Shown here: positions 41,664 through 52,703 of the stretch, piece after piece
Layout: the number at the start of each line of letters is the position of its first letter
Position numbering within the stretch: the stretch's first letter is position 1
NCBI GenBank assembly: GCA_035946575.1
Contig: DASYZG010000094.1
Location: 1 to 64,000 of the forward strand
DNA length: 64,000 nucleotides
Direction: 5' to 3'
Source of the DNA: Gp13-AA77 sp035946575
GTDB taxonomy: Bacteria > Acidobacteriota > Terriglobia > UBA7540
The notes under the pieces: generated by a model
Database searches by the model: none
What the model was told of the DNA's origin: nothing
The model's input: only the letters and a program-made list of their open reading frames with translations
Translations under genes and position numbers: made by a program

Positions 41664-41999
41664 TCACTGTACGCTCGATCGCGTCTCGGAGCCTGCGGGC
41701 GGAATGGTGCTCCCGCTCTTTGGCTTCACCATGAAGTGGCCGCGGGGATGCTTTCGGACCGTTTGTTCCAGTCCCCACAGCGGCGCTTCGGCGCCCTCAT
41801 CTTTGAGGGTCTGGAATGACTTGGTATTGGTGTTTCCGCAGCGCGGGCACGGCATTAGAGGCCGGCCCACCACGTCGACCAGCGGTCCTTCGGAGTAGAA
41901 GAGGGAGTTCACCGTGTCATGGCCGGTCTGCATCATGCAGTTGTAACACACGTACCAGTATCGTCGGTCGATCCCGCGCAACCGGCTCAGAATGCCCAT
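41664..41999 (-). CDS. small zinc-ribbon protein of unknown function
   Basis: The 111-residue protein has two Cys pairs, CYNC at about 18-21 and CPRC at about 51-54 (PCPRCGNTNTKSF), which would form a zinc ribbon. The C-terminus (KPKSGSTIPPAGSETRSS) is probably disordered. AAGGAGG directly precedes the ATG, so translation is likely strong. No family name is recognised, and neighbours give no hint. Confidence 0.6.
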   Translation of the reverse strand: MGILSRLRGIDRRYWYVCYNCMMQTGHDTVNSLFYSEGPLVDVVGRPLMPCPRCGNTNTKSFQTLKDEGAEAPLWGLEQTVRKHPRGHFMVKPKSGSTIPPAGSETRSSVQ

Positions 42000-42080
42000 G
42001 GCTCCTCCTTGAAATGACTGAATTGATTATGCTTGAAGGATGGGAGCTTTTCAATACGGTGAATGCCGGTGATTTCTCGG

Positions 42081-42100
42081 AATGCAACCGAATGCAACCT
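42081..42100. repeat. 10-bp tandem repeat
   Basis: AATGCAACCG is followed directly by AATGCAACCT, two near-identical decamers, in the spacer upstream of the YtxH gene. Confidence 0.4.
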
Positions 42101-42235
42101 CGGCAGCTCGCGGATCCCTTTGCGGGATACGCCATGCCGTTTGCGACCAGAACTGTTTGACTTTCGCTGGCCCTAAACTCCCAATGCATTCCTCCACTGC
42201 GCCGGTGTAATCTAGTTTTGGGGAGAAAGGACGCC

Positions 42236-42502
42236 ATGAAGAGCGGAAATGCATTCTCAGCTTTTTTGATTGGTTTCGTCGTGGGCGCCGGTGTGGCGCT
42301 CTTATTTGCGCCGCAGTCGGGTGAGGACACGCGCGAGTGGATCTCCGACAATGCGCGCAAGGGCTACAAGCAGGCGTCGCGAGCTGTGGAAGATGCCGTG
42401 GACCGCGGCACCGAGGTCATCCAGCGCGGCAGGGATCTGGCCAATGACACCGCGGCTGCGGCTCGTAAGGTATACGACAAGGCCGCGCGCGCCGCGAGCT
42501 AG
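42236..42502 (+). CDS. YtxH-domain protein
   Basis: The 88-residue protein has an N-terminal membrane segment (AFLIGFVVGAGVALLFAPQS) immediately followed by the YtxH signature SGEDTREWISDNARKGYKQA and an amphipathic helical tail. YtxH proteins are small stress-associated membrane proteins of uncertain role. The ATG at 42236 has GGGGAGAAAGGA just upstream. A slightly longer frame starting at 42218 is less likely. Confidence 0.85.
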   Translation: MKSGNAFSAFLIGFVVGAGVALLFAPQSGEDTREWISDNARKGYKQASRAVEDAVDRGTEVIQRGRDLANDTAAAARKVYDKAARAAS

Positions 42503-42654
42503 GCTTAACCTGCCTCCTTGGCCGCAGAATCCGTGGGAGCTCGCGGCGGGGTCGCTCTGTGCCGAGTAGCAGCTGACGCCGCGAGCTTCGGCTCCCGGTC
42601 GAGTTGTGCCGATCCGAAGTAGTGCCATTCTCCTGAATTGTTGAGGGGTGAACG

Positions 42655-44130
42655 ATGGAAGCGACCGTACAGGAGCGTGCTCTCGCGCCGGCACGGAACT
42701 GGATCGATGGCAAGCCTGCTGAAAACGCCTCGGGCAAGACCATTGACCTGATCAATCCCGCGACCGGAGAGGTGCTGACCACCGTGCCGCGTGGCGGCGC
42801 TCAGGACGTGGACAAGGCGGTGGCCGCGGCACGTCGCGCGTTTGAGAACCAGGCGTGGCGCGACATGAAGCCGTCGGCGCGCTCCAGAATGCTCTGGCGG
42901 ATCGGCGAATTGATCGAGAAGAACCTGGATGAGTTGGCCAGGCTGGAGTCGCTGAACGCCGGCAAGACGCTCAAGGGCGCGAAGAACGGCGACATGCGGC
43001 CGGCCGCCGACATCTTCTACTACTACGCCGGCTGGGTCCGCGCGATGCACAGCGAGGTCATTCCGGTCGACGGCCCGTTCCTTAATTACACGCTGCGCGA
43101 GCCGGTAGGCGTGGTCGGCATGATCACCGCCTGGAACTACCCTATGCTGCTCGCGGGCTGGAAGGTGGCGCCTGCGCTCGCCACCGGATGCGCTTGCGTG
43201 ATCAAGCCCTCCGAGATGACGCCGCTCACCACGCTGCGCCTGGCGGAAATCTGTAGAGAGGCCGGCGTGCCCGATGGCGTGGTTAACGTGGTTACGGGCT
43301 ACGGTCCGGAGGCCGGCGAGGCTCTGGGGCGCCACATGGACGTGGACAAGATCGCGTTCACGGGCAGCATCCGAAGCGCTCGCGCGCTCATGAAGGCATC
43401 CGGCGAGAGCAATTTGAAGCACCTGTCGCTTGAGCTGGGTGGAAAATCGCCGAACGTCATCTTTCCCGATGCCGATCTTGATGCCGCCCTGCCGGCCGCC
43501 TTTTGGGCCATCTACGCTAATAAGGGCGAGGTGTGTTCGGCGGGAAGCCGGTTGCTGCTGCACGAGGACATCTACGACGAATTCCTGGGACGCCTGGTCG
43601 AAAAGGCCAGCAAGATGCGCGTCGGTAATCCGCTCGATCCGCAGACCGAAATGGGCGCGCAGATTTCGGGGACGCAGCTTGATCGAATCCTCGGCTATGT
43701 GCAGGCGGGTAAGGAGCAGGGCGCCAGTTTGCTTTGCGGCGGCGAACGAGACGTCGAGGGCGACAAGGCACGCGGCTTCTTCATGAAGCCCACCGTGTTC
43801 GGCGACGTGAAGCCGGCGATGAAGATCGCCCAGGAAGAGATCTTCGGCCCGGTGCTTTCGGTGCTGAGATTCAAGGACGAAGAAGAAGCCGTGGCGATAT
43901 CGAACGGTACGATCTACGGCTTGGTCTCGGCGGTCTGGACGCGCGACGTCCGGCGGGCGCATCGGCTGGCGCGGCAGATCAAAGCCGGCGTGGTGTGGAT
44001 CAACACCTACAACGGATTCGACAGCGCCGCGCCCTTCGGCGGCTACAAGCAGAGCGGCTTCGGACGCGAGATGGGAATGCACGCGCTCGAATCGTACACG
44101 CAAGTCAAGTCGGTCTGGGTGGCACTCTGA
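42655..44130 (+). CDS. aldehyde dehydrogenase family protein
   Basis: This 491-residue NAD(P)-dependent enzyme should oxidise an aldehyde to the acid. Family motifs are present: GMITAWNYPMLLAGWKVAPA, the catalytic Glu in LELGGKSPNVIF, the catalytic Cys in NKGEVCSAGSRLL and the C-terminal PFGGYKQSGFGREMG. The usual GST-x2-G turn of the cofactor site reads GSIRSA, a mild departure. GAGGGGT lies about six bases upstream of the ATG. It heads a plus-strand cluster of a glutamine-synthetase-like ligase, an alcohol dehydrogenase and a permease, which suggests an aldehyde derived from an amine or amino-alcohol. Confidence 0.92.
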   Translation: MEATVQERALAPARNWIDGKPAENASGKTIDLINPATGEVLTTVPRGGAQDVDKAVAAARRAFENQAWRDMKPSARSRMLWRIGELIEKNLDELARLESLNAGKTLKGAKNGDMRPAADIFYYYAGWVRAMHSEVIPVDGPFLNYTLREPVGVVGMITAWNYPMLLAGWKVAPALATGCACVIKPSEMTPLTTLRLAEICREAGVPDGVVNVVTGYGPEAGEALGRHMDVDKIAFTGSIRSARALMKASGESNLKHLSLELGGKSPNVIFPDADLDAALPAAFWAIYANKGEVCSAGSRLLLHEDIYDEFLGRLVEKASKMRVGNPLDPQTEMGAQISGTQLDRILGYVQAGKEQGASLLCGGERDVEGDKARGFFMKPTVFGDVKPAMKIAQEEIFGPVLSVLRFKDEEEAVAISNGTIYGLVSAVWTRDVRRAHRLARQIKAGVVWINTYNGFDSAAPFGGYKQSGFGREMGMHALESYTQVKSVWVAL

Positions 44131-44263
44131 ATGCTACCCGTTCGCTCGCGGTGATGGGCTTGACCCATCGCCGTCGTTCCCCTCGTTCCCGATTGGGTTC
44201 CACGAACATGGGTATCTGCGCTAGAATGGCTGGCGCTGAACGCGTATCGCGCCGGACTCTTCC

Positions 44264-45619
44264 ATGGAAAACGAACCGGTCGGAAATCCGCTCGCCAGAT
44301 ATAATCTCACCAAGATCAAGGTAGGCGGCTTCGACACCGACGGCATTCTGCGCGGTAAATACATCAGCAGCGAGAAATTTGACTCCGCGGTCCAGCACGG
44401 GCTCGGCTTTTGCGATGTGATTTTCGGCTGGGATTCCTCGGACGTCCTCTATGACAACGTGAGTGTGACGGGCTGGCACACGGGTTATCCCGATGCGCTG
44501 GCCCGCATCGACCTCTCCACCTTTCGCCTGATTCCCTGGGAACCGGGTACCGGATTCTTCCTGCTCGACTATTTCGACCAGCACGGGCATCCACTCAGCT
44601 TCTCGCCGCGCGAAGTGCTGCGCCGGGTGGTGGAGAGAGCACGCGGCATGGGCTTTGAACCCGAAGCTGCCGTGGAGTTTGAGTTCTACCTTTTCCGCGA
44701 AGATCCGCACTCCATTCGGGCCAAGCACTATCGCGACCTCACTTCGTTCTCGCCCGGCATGTTCGGCTACAGCGTGCAGCGCACCGGCGCTCATGCCGAG
44801 CTCGTCCATGCCATCATGGATTCCATGCGTGATTTCGGCGTTGAACTCGAGGGCTTCCACACCGAGACCGGTCCCGGCGTCTACGAGACCGCCTTGCGGC
44901 ACGACGGCGCTCTGGCGGCGGCCGATAAGGCGGCGCTCTTCAAGAGCGGCGTGAAGCAGCTCGCGGCGCGGAACGGGTTGACCGCGACCTTCATGGCCAA
45001 ATGGAACCGCGATTTGCCTGGCGCGAGCGGGCACCTGCACCAGAGCTTGTGGGACCGCGATCGGAGGCGCAATCTGTTTCACGATCCGCAGGGAGCGCAT
45101 GGCATGTCCGACCTGATTCGGCACTATGTCGCCGGACAACTGCAACTCATGCCCGAGTTCGCGGTCTTCTCCTGCCCGACGGTGAATTCTTACAAGCGTC
45201 TGGTGCCGGGCGTGTGGGCCCCAACCAATGCAACCTGGGGCATCGATAATCGTACGGTGGCTTTGCGTGCGGTACTCGGTCCGACGCCAAGCGCCGCGCG
45301 GGTGGAATATCGCCTGGCCGGCGCCGACATCAACCCGCACCTGGCCATTGCCGCCAGCCTGGCGAGCGGGCTCTACGGAATCGAGCACGGGCTGAAGCCT
45401 CCGGATCCCGTCCGCGGCAACGCGTACGAGACTGGCGGGCCGGCGCTGCCTCGATCGCTCGATGAAGCCACGCGTCTGCTGGATGGCAGCGCGGTCGCGC
45501 GGCCGCTGCTCGGCGAAGAATTCGTGGATCATTACGTGCGCACGCGCGAGTGGGAAGTCCGGCAGCACCGCCGCGCGGTTACCGACTGGGAGTTGGAGCG
45601 CTATTTCGAAATCATCTGA
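44264..45619 (+). CDS. glutamine-synthetase-family ligase (gamma-glutamyl-amine synthetase-like)
   Basis: The 451-residue protein belongs to the GS superfamily, whose members join the gamma-carboxyl of glutamate to an amine with ATP. Visible are the N-terminal FDTDGILRGKYI, metal-binding E-x-E in VEFEFYLF, HTETGPGVYE (where relatives usually have GPGQ-x-E), the ATP-site GHLHQSL and CPTVNSYKRLVPGVWAP with WGIDNRT. Absence of the classical GlnA adenylylation loop and the cluster context point to a gamma-glutamylpolyamine or gamma-glutamylethanolamide synthetase rather than housekeeping GlnA. It stands between an aldehyde dehydrogenase and MarC/alcohol dehydrogenase genes. The exact amine is inferred only. 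Confidence 0.85.
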   Translation: MENEPVGNPLARYNLTKIKVGGFDTDGILRGKYISSEKFDSAVQHGLGFCDVIFGWDSSDVLYDNVSVTGWHTGYPDALARIDLSTFRLIPWEPGTGFFLLDYFDQHGHPLSFSPREVLRRVVERARGMGFEPEAAVEFEFYLFREDPHSIRAKHYRDLTSFSPGMFGYSVQRTGAHAELVHAIMDSMRDFGVELEGFHTETGPGVYETALRHDGALAAADKAALFKSGVKQLAARNGLTATFMAKWNRDLPGASGHLHQSLWDRDRRRNLFHDPQGAHGMSDLIRHYVAGQLQLMPEFAVFSCPTVNSYKRLVPGVWAPTNATWGIDNRTVALRAVLGPTPSAARVEYRLAGADINPHLAIAASLASGLYGIEHGLKPPDPVRGNAYETGGPALPRSLDEATRLLDGSAVARPLLGEEFVDHYVRTREWEVRQHRRAVTDWELERYFEII

Positions 45620-45663
45620 GAATCTGCTCTCAGCTGAGCCGATGTGCTCTTCGGAATCACGTC

Positions 45664-46314
45664 ATGCCCGAGTCTCTGGCGTCCATTATCAAGTTCTGCC
45701 TGGTGGCGCTGAGCTCCGTCTTTTTCCTGGTTGACCCCTTCGCAGCCGTTCCCGTCTTCCTGGCCATGACACCCGGCGAGACCCGCGCTCGCCGGCGGCA
45801 GACGGCATCCCGGGCTGCCCTGACCTGCCTGATTGTGCTTGCGGTCTTCGCCGCCGCGGGAGGGCTCATCTTCAGAGTGTTTGGAATCACGCTGCCGGCG
45901 TTCAAGATCGCCGGCGGAATCATTCTGATCATGATCGGCCTCGAGATGCTGCAGGCCCGGCCTTCGGGCACCAAGCAGTCGCCGGAAGAACGCGCGGAAG
46001 GAACCGTGCGCGAAGCCGTGGGCGTGATTCCACTCGGGATTCCCATGCTGGCCGGGCCGGGGGCGATCTCCACCGTGATGATTCTGATCGGCGACTCGCG
46101 ACGCTGGTGGCACTTCGCGGCTGTCTTCGCGGCCATCGGCGTGAGCTCGCTGGCCTCCTACTGGGTACTGGCGGCGGCGGACCGCGTGGGCGCGTATCTC
46201 GGCGAAACGGGCATCCGCATCATGACGCGCCTGATGGGCCTGTTGTTGACGGCTCTCGCCGTGCAGTTCATCATCAACGGTTTCGCCGACCTGGGCGTGG
46301 TCCATCGGCCTTGA
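45664..46314 (+). CDS. MarC-family integral membrane protein
   Basis: The 216-residue protein has about six membrane segments and the MarC/NAAT signatures FFLVDPFAAVPVFLAMTPG (near residue 18), KIAGGIILIMIGLEMLQ and PLGIPMLAGPGAISTVMIL. MarC proteins are of uncertain function; one archaeal relative transports small neutral amino acids. The ATG at 45664 is chosen as the first one after the GS-like stop, and a GTG at 45661 is also possible. It lies 45 bases from each neighbour, so it is probably part of the same operon, where it could move a small amino compound. Confidence 0.85.
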   Translation: MPESLASIIKFCLVALSSVFFLVDPFAAVPVFLAMTPGETRARRRQTASRAALTCLIVLAVFAAAGGLIFRVFGITLPAFKIAGGIILIMIGLEMLQARPSGTKQSPEERAEGTVREAVGVIPLGIPMLAGPGAISTVMILIGDSRRWWHFAAVFAAIGVSSLASYWVLAAADRVGAYLGETGIRIMTRLMGLLLTALAVQFIINGFADLGVVHRP

Positions 46315-46358
46315 CGATCGTCAAGTTCGGCGGACCGGCGTAGACGCGAGGATCATCC

Positions 46359-47516
46359 ATGATCTCGACCTGGTCTTTTCCCAATCGAGTTATCTTCGGC
46401 TGCGGATCAATCGGCCAATTGCCCTCCGTCACGAGTGGACTCGGCGTACGCCGGCCCCTCGTCGTGACCGATCCCGGCGTGGTGCGCTGCGGCCTGCTCA
46501 CTCGCATCACGGACCTACTGGAGAAGGGGAGTATCGAGTACGCCGTTTTCGATCGCGTCGAAGGCAATCCGACCGAAGCGAGCGTCTATCCCGGACTCGA
46601 AGCGTACCGATCCGAACATTGCGACGGTGTAATCGCGCTTGGCGGCGGGAGCGCGCTCGACGCCGCCAAGGCGATTCGCCTTACGGCCACCCACGCATTG
46701 CCGCTTGAAGAATACGACGATCTCAAGAATGGCAGTAATAGCATCACTTCCGACATCCCGCCGATGATCGCCATGCCTACCACCGCCGGCACGGGTAGCG
46801 AAGTGGGGCGCAGCACGGTGATCACGCTCAAGGCCACTGGCCGCAAGACCGTGATCTTCAGCCCGCACCTGATTCCCTCGGTCGCGATCGCCGATCCGGA
46901 GCTGACCTTCGAACTTCCCCCTCATCTCACCGCTGCAACCGGCATGGACGCGATGACGCATAATCTCGAGGCTTATCTTGCGCTCGGCTTTCATCCCCTG
47001 TGCGACGCGATTGCGATCAAGGGCGTCGAAATCGTACATAGGAATCTTGCGATCGCGGTGCGCGACGGCAGAAACGCGCAGGCACGCAGGAACATGATGG
47101 CCGCGGCCATTATGGGAGCCGTTGCGTTTCAAAAAGGACTGGGCACGGTACACTCGCTGGCGCATCCCCTCTCCACGGTGGCCGGAGTGCATCACGGACT
47201 CACGAATGCGATTCTGCTGCCGCACGTGATGCGATTCAATCTGCCGGTTTCGCGCGCTCGTCTCGCGGATCTCGCGGTTGCGCTCGGCGTGGATACGCAC
47301 GGCATGAGCACCGATGAAGCTGCACTCGCGGCGATCGGAGCTATCGAGGCGGTTAACGAGGAGATCGGTATTGTTCCACGCCTGCGCGACGCCGGCGTCT
47401 GTGAAGAGATGATTCCCCAGATGGTCCCGCTCGCCATGGCGGACGGTTGCCGGTTGTGCAATCCGCGCCCGACGACGGCCCAGGATATGGAGACGCTCTA
47501 TCGAGCCGCGTTCTGA
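46359..47516 (+). CDS. iron-containing alcohol dehydrogenase (class III)
   Basis: This 385-residue enzyme of the Fe-ADH family has the nucleotide-binding GVIALGGGSALDAAKAI, the block AMPTTAGTGSEVGRSTVI, and metal-ligand residues in ATGMDAMTHNLEAYL and the His of SLAHPLSTVAGVHHGLTNA. It should oxidise a primary alcohol, or reduce an aldehyde, with NAD(P). GAGG lies seven bases upstream of the ATG. In this cluster it would supply the aldehyde for the aldehyde dehydrogenase, for instance oxidising the hydroxyl of a gamma-glutamylated amino-alcohol. The substrate remains inferred. Confidence 0.92.
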   Translation: MISTWSFPNRVIFGCGSIGQLPSVTSGLGVRRPLVVTDPGVVRCGLLTRITDLLEKGSIEYAVFDRVEGNPTEASVYPGLEAYRSEHCDGVIALGGGSALDAAKAIRLTATHALPLEEYDDLKNGSNSITSDIPPMIAMPTTAGTGSEVGRSTVITLKATGRKTVIFSPHLIPSVAIADPELTFELPPHLTAATGMDAMTHNLEAYLALGFHPLCDAIAIKGVEIVHRNLAIAVRDGRNAQARRNMMAAAIMGAVAFQKGLGTVHSLAHPLSTVAGVHHGLTNAILLPHVMRFNLPVSRARLADLAVALGVDTHGMSTDEAALAAIGAIEAVNEEIGIVPRLRDAGVCEEMIPQMVPLAMADGCRLCNPRPTTAQDMETLYRAAF

Positions 47517-47583
47517 GGAACTCCGAACTCCTGACGAGCGTGATCTTGCGCACTTCGGCTACGCGCAGGAACTCTTCCGCACC

Positions 47584-48981
47584 ATGGGAGGGTTCTCGAA
47601 CTTCGCTATCTCCTTCGCCATCATTTCCATTCTCACCGGCGCGGTCACGCTCTACGACTACGGCCTGGCGATGGGCGGCCCGCGTGAGATGTCGCTGGGC
47701 TGGCCGCTGGTGGCGATCTTCTCGCTGACCGTCGCCGCCAGCATGGGCGAGATCGCGTCGGCGTTTCCGACTTCGGGCGGGATGTATCACTGGGCCACGA
47801 TGCTGGGCGGTCCCGGCTGGGGCTGGTTCACAGCCTGGTTCAACATTCTTGGCCTGGTGGCGACGATTGCCGGCATCGATTACGGATGCGCGCAGTTCCT
47901 GATGCCGCTGCTCGGATTGCCCGCAAAGCCCGGGGTTCTGCTCGCGGTCTATGGCGCCGTGCTCGCCTCGCACGGGCTCATCAATCATTACGGCATTCGG
48001 CTCGTGGCGCGGCTCAACGACGCCAGCGTCGCTGTGCACATTCTGGGCGTCGCGGCCATCGTCTGCGCACTGCTGCTCTTCGCTCCCAAGCGTCCCATCG
48101 CGTTCTTCTTCCAGGCGGTCAACAACAACGGCGCGCACTTCTACGGATGGGCTTTTCTGCTCGGCCTTCTGCAAGCCCAGTGGACTTTCACGGGCTACGA
48201 CGGCTCCTGCCACGTCTCCGAGGAGACCGTCGACCCACGGCGCCGCGTGCCCAGGGGCATGATCAACGCCATTGTGGTCTCCGCGAGTGCGGGTTACCTG
48301 CTGCTCCTGGCGTTGACGCTCTCCATCCACAGCATTCATGGCGTGCTCGGCGCCACCGACGCCGCGGGCAACAAGGTTCCGGCGGTGATCGCGATTCTCG
48401 AACAGTCGCTGGGACAGTCGGCGGGCGCGCTGGTCTCAATGCTGGCCGTGATGGCGATGTGGTTTTGCGGCCTCGCAACCGTGACCTCGAATTCGCGCAC
48501 TATCTACGCCTTCGCGCGCGACGAGGGAATGCCGCTGTCGAACCTCTGGAAGCGAGTGAGCGCGCGCCATCGGACGCCTGCTCCTGCGATATGGCTCTCG
48601 GTTGCCGCCGCGTTTCTCGCCGCCGTTTACAGCGGCGCTTACTCGGTGGTGACTTCCATCAGCACCATCGGACTCTACGTTTCTTACATCCTTCCCGTGT
48701 ATCTCGGCTGGCGCGCGCGGCGCGACGGATCGTGGCGGGAGCGCGGACCCTGGCATCTCGGAGGTTACAGCAGCGCCATCAACCTTGCCGCGCTGGCCTG
48801 GACGATCTTCATCTGCGCGATGCTGGTGATGCCGCCGAATCAGCTTGCGGGCAAGACGATCCTGGGCGCGACTCTGGTTCTGAGCCTGTGGTACGCGGCG
48901 GGAGAAGGCCGGCGTTTCCGCGAAGCGTCGCATCACCTCCGGCAGCTCCGCACCGCAACCAGATCGGCGAGAAGTGACTAG
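47584..48981 (+). CDS. APC-family amino-acid/amine permease, true start unclear
   Basis: This 465-residue transporter has about 12 membrane segments and the APC hallmark GGFSNFAISFAIISILTGAV, later GYDGSCHVSEETVDPRRRVP. It resembles bacterial permeases for amino acids, GABA and polyamines. The frame stays open upstream, overlapping the end of the alcohol dehydrogenase, and reads DERDLAHFGYAQELFRT, a typical start of this family. No ATG, GTG or TTG lies in that part, so the listed ATG at 47584 may truncate about 20 conserved residues. It is the last gene of the cluster and the likely uptake system for its substrate. Confidence 0.88.
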   Translation: MGGFSNFAISFAIISILTGAVTLYDYGLAMGGPREMSLGWPLVAIFSLTVAASMGEIASAFPTSGGMYHWATMLGGPGWGWFTAWFNILGLVATIAGIDYGCAQFLMPLLGLPAKPGVLLAVYGAVLASHGLINHYGIRLVARLNDASVAVHILGVAAIVCALLLFAPKRPIAFFFQAVNNNGAHFYGWAFLLGLLQAQWTFTGYDGSCHVSEETVDPRRRVPRGMINAIVVSASAGYLLLLALTLSIHSIHGVLGATDAAGNKVPAVIAILEQSLGQSAGALVSMLAVMAMWFCGLATVTSNSRTIYAFARDEGMPLSNLWKRVSARHRTPAPAIWLSVAAAFLAAVYSGAYSVVTSISTIGLYVSYILPVYLGWRARRDGSWRERGPWHLGGYSSAINLAALAWTIFICAMLVMPPNQLAGKTILGATLVLSLWYAAGEGRRFREASHHLRQLRTATRSARSD

Positions 48982-49056
48982 TGGCGAGTGCCTGGATGGA
49001 CTACCGGCCACTGGCGAACAGAGAGTCTGTGCGCCAGCCGCGAGCGGTTGCGGCGT

Positions 49057-51492
<2,436 letters not shown>

Positions 51493-51547
51493 ACTCCTCT
51501 AGCCCCGAAATGCCCCAACCTGTGACGCCATTGGCCTTCTTCGGACT

Positions 51548-52294
51548 TCAGCCGCCTCGCGGCGCTGAAACCGTTTTCGAAACCGCCTCTTCCGCCAGCC
51601 GCCCGTCGCCGAGACGGAAGATACGATCGGCGCGCGCAGCCAGATCCAGGTTGTGCGTGGCCAGCACCGAAGTGAGGCCATGATTCCGGTGCAGACGTTC
51701 CAGCAGCTCGATCACCCGGGTTGCTGTCTGGTGATCGAGGCTTCCGGTGGGCTCGTCCGCCAGCAGGAGCCGGGGCCGATTGGCCAGAGCGCGCGCCAGA
51801 GCCACGCGCTGTTGCTCACCGCCGGAGAGTTCGCCCGCACGCCGGTCCGCCGCGCGCCCTAATCCAACTTCTTCCAGCAGATCCTGCGCCCGGCTCCGCG
51901 CCGCTCCGAACTCCCGCCCGGCAATCAACTGCGGCAGGATCACGTTCTCGACCGCCGTGAATTCCGGCAGCAGATAGTGCATCTGCCACAGAAAACCCAG
52001 CTCGCGGTTCCGGTAATCGGCGCTCTCGCTGGCGCTGAATCCGCCTACCCTTCTAAGATCAAAGTATACCTCTCCGGTTGAGGGAGTGTCCAGCGCGGCC
52101 AGCAGGTAGAGCAGCGTGGTCTTGCCGGCTCCCGACTCGCCCAGCAGCGCCACAAACTCACCCTGACGGATGATAAAGTCGAGATTGTCGAGAACGGTGA
52201 CGATTTCCGAGGCCGACTGAAACGACTTCGAGAGATGCTCGGCCCTGAGCAGGGCGCCGTTGGTTTCGCCGGGCTGTACGTTGACCTGTCCCAT
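51548..52294 (-). CDS. LolD-like ABC transporter ATP-binding protein
   Basis: The 248-residue ATPase has Walker A LLGESGAGKTTLLYLLAALD, the signature ELSGGEQQRVALARALANRP and Walker B LLLADEPTGSLD with the H-loop ATHNLDLA. It matches the LolD/MacB group, which powers lipoprotein release or MacB-type export. It is an orphan: no permease gene adjoins it, although three MacB-type permeases occur elsewhere in the window. It lies upstream of clpC on the same strand, separated by 55 bases. Confidence 0.88.
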   Translation of the reverse strand: MGQVNVQPGETNGALLRAEHLSKSFQSASEIVTVLDNLDFIIRQGEFVALLGESGAGKTTLLYLLAALDTPSTGEVYFDLRRVGGFSASESADYRNRELGFLWQMHYLLPEFTAVENVILPQLIAGREFGAARSRAQDLLEEVGLGRAADRRAGELSGGEQQRVALARALANRPRLLLADEPTGSLDHQTATRVIELLERLHRNHGLTSVLATHNLDLAARADRIFRLGDGRLAEEAVSKTVSAPRGG

Positions 52295-52703
52295 GCACGC
52301 GCGCCGCTCGATGCGCGCTTGCTCACCTCGATTTGATTATAGCTTCTTCCTTGCGACCTCTGGGAGCTTCCGTGATTCTCTATGTTGAGGCTTTTCTTCT
52401 TCGATCTCGCAGTTAACCAACCGCAAGCCGCGCGACGAGTTTGGATACCCAAGACGGGAAGCACGGAGAAACGCCCGCTGGGAACCCTCACGGTGCGCGA
52501 CCGGGTGGTGCAAGCGGCTATCCGGCCGGCGTTGGATGTGAAGAGCGATTTCGACGCCATCCCGCATCGGGAACTCCTGGAGCGGTTGAAAGCTACCAGA
52601 GGCAGACGGGTAGGGGTGCCCGCTTTCCCAGAACTTGTCCGGGGTGTGCAATTTACAACTCTGACCGTGCGTAGTACCGTAGTGAGCGCTGACGGAGCGC
52701 CCA
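52295..52703. other. intergenic region with a reverse-transcriptase relic
   Basis: The gap between the LolD-like gene and the divergent sigma gene has no intact gene. It holds the group II intron reverse-transcriptase remnant at about 52410-52600. A clear sigma-70 promoter for the sigma gene is not evident. No intact intron RNA structure could be recognised by eye. Confidence 0.5.
52410..52600 (+). pseudogene. remnant of a group II intron reverse transcriptase/maturase
   Basis: The frame reads QPQAARRVWIPKTGSTEKRP then LGTLTVRDRVVQAAIRPAL and DVKSDFDAIPHRELLERLK. These are the RVYIPK-x-n-RPLGIPT-x-RDRV-QAA block and the D-x-K-x-Y-F-D-x-IPH block of LtrA-type proteins. The two blocks are normally about 40 residues apart but are joined directly here, so an internal deletion is evident; the remaining domains are missing. 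The catalytic YADD motif is absent. The fragment is only about 65 codons long. Confidence 0.7.
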
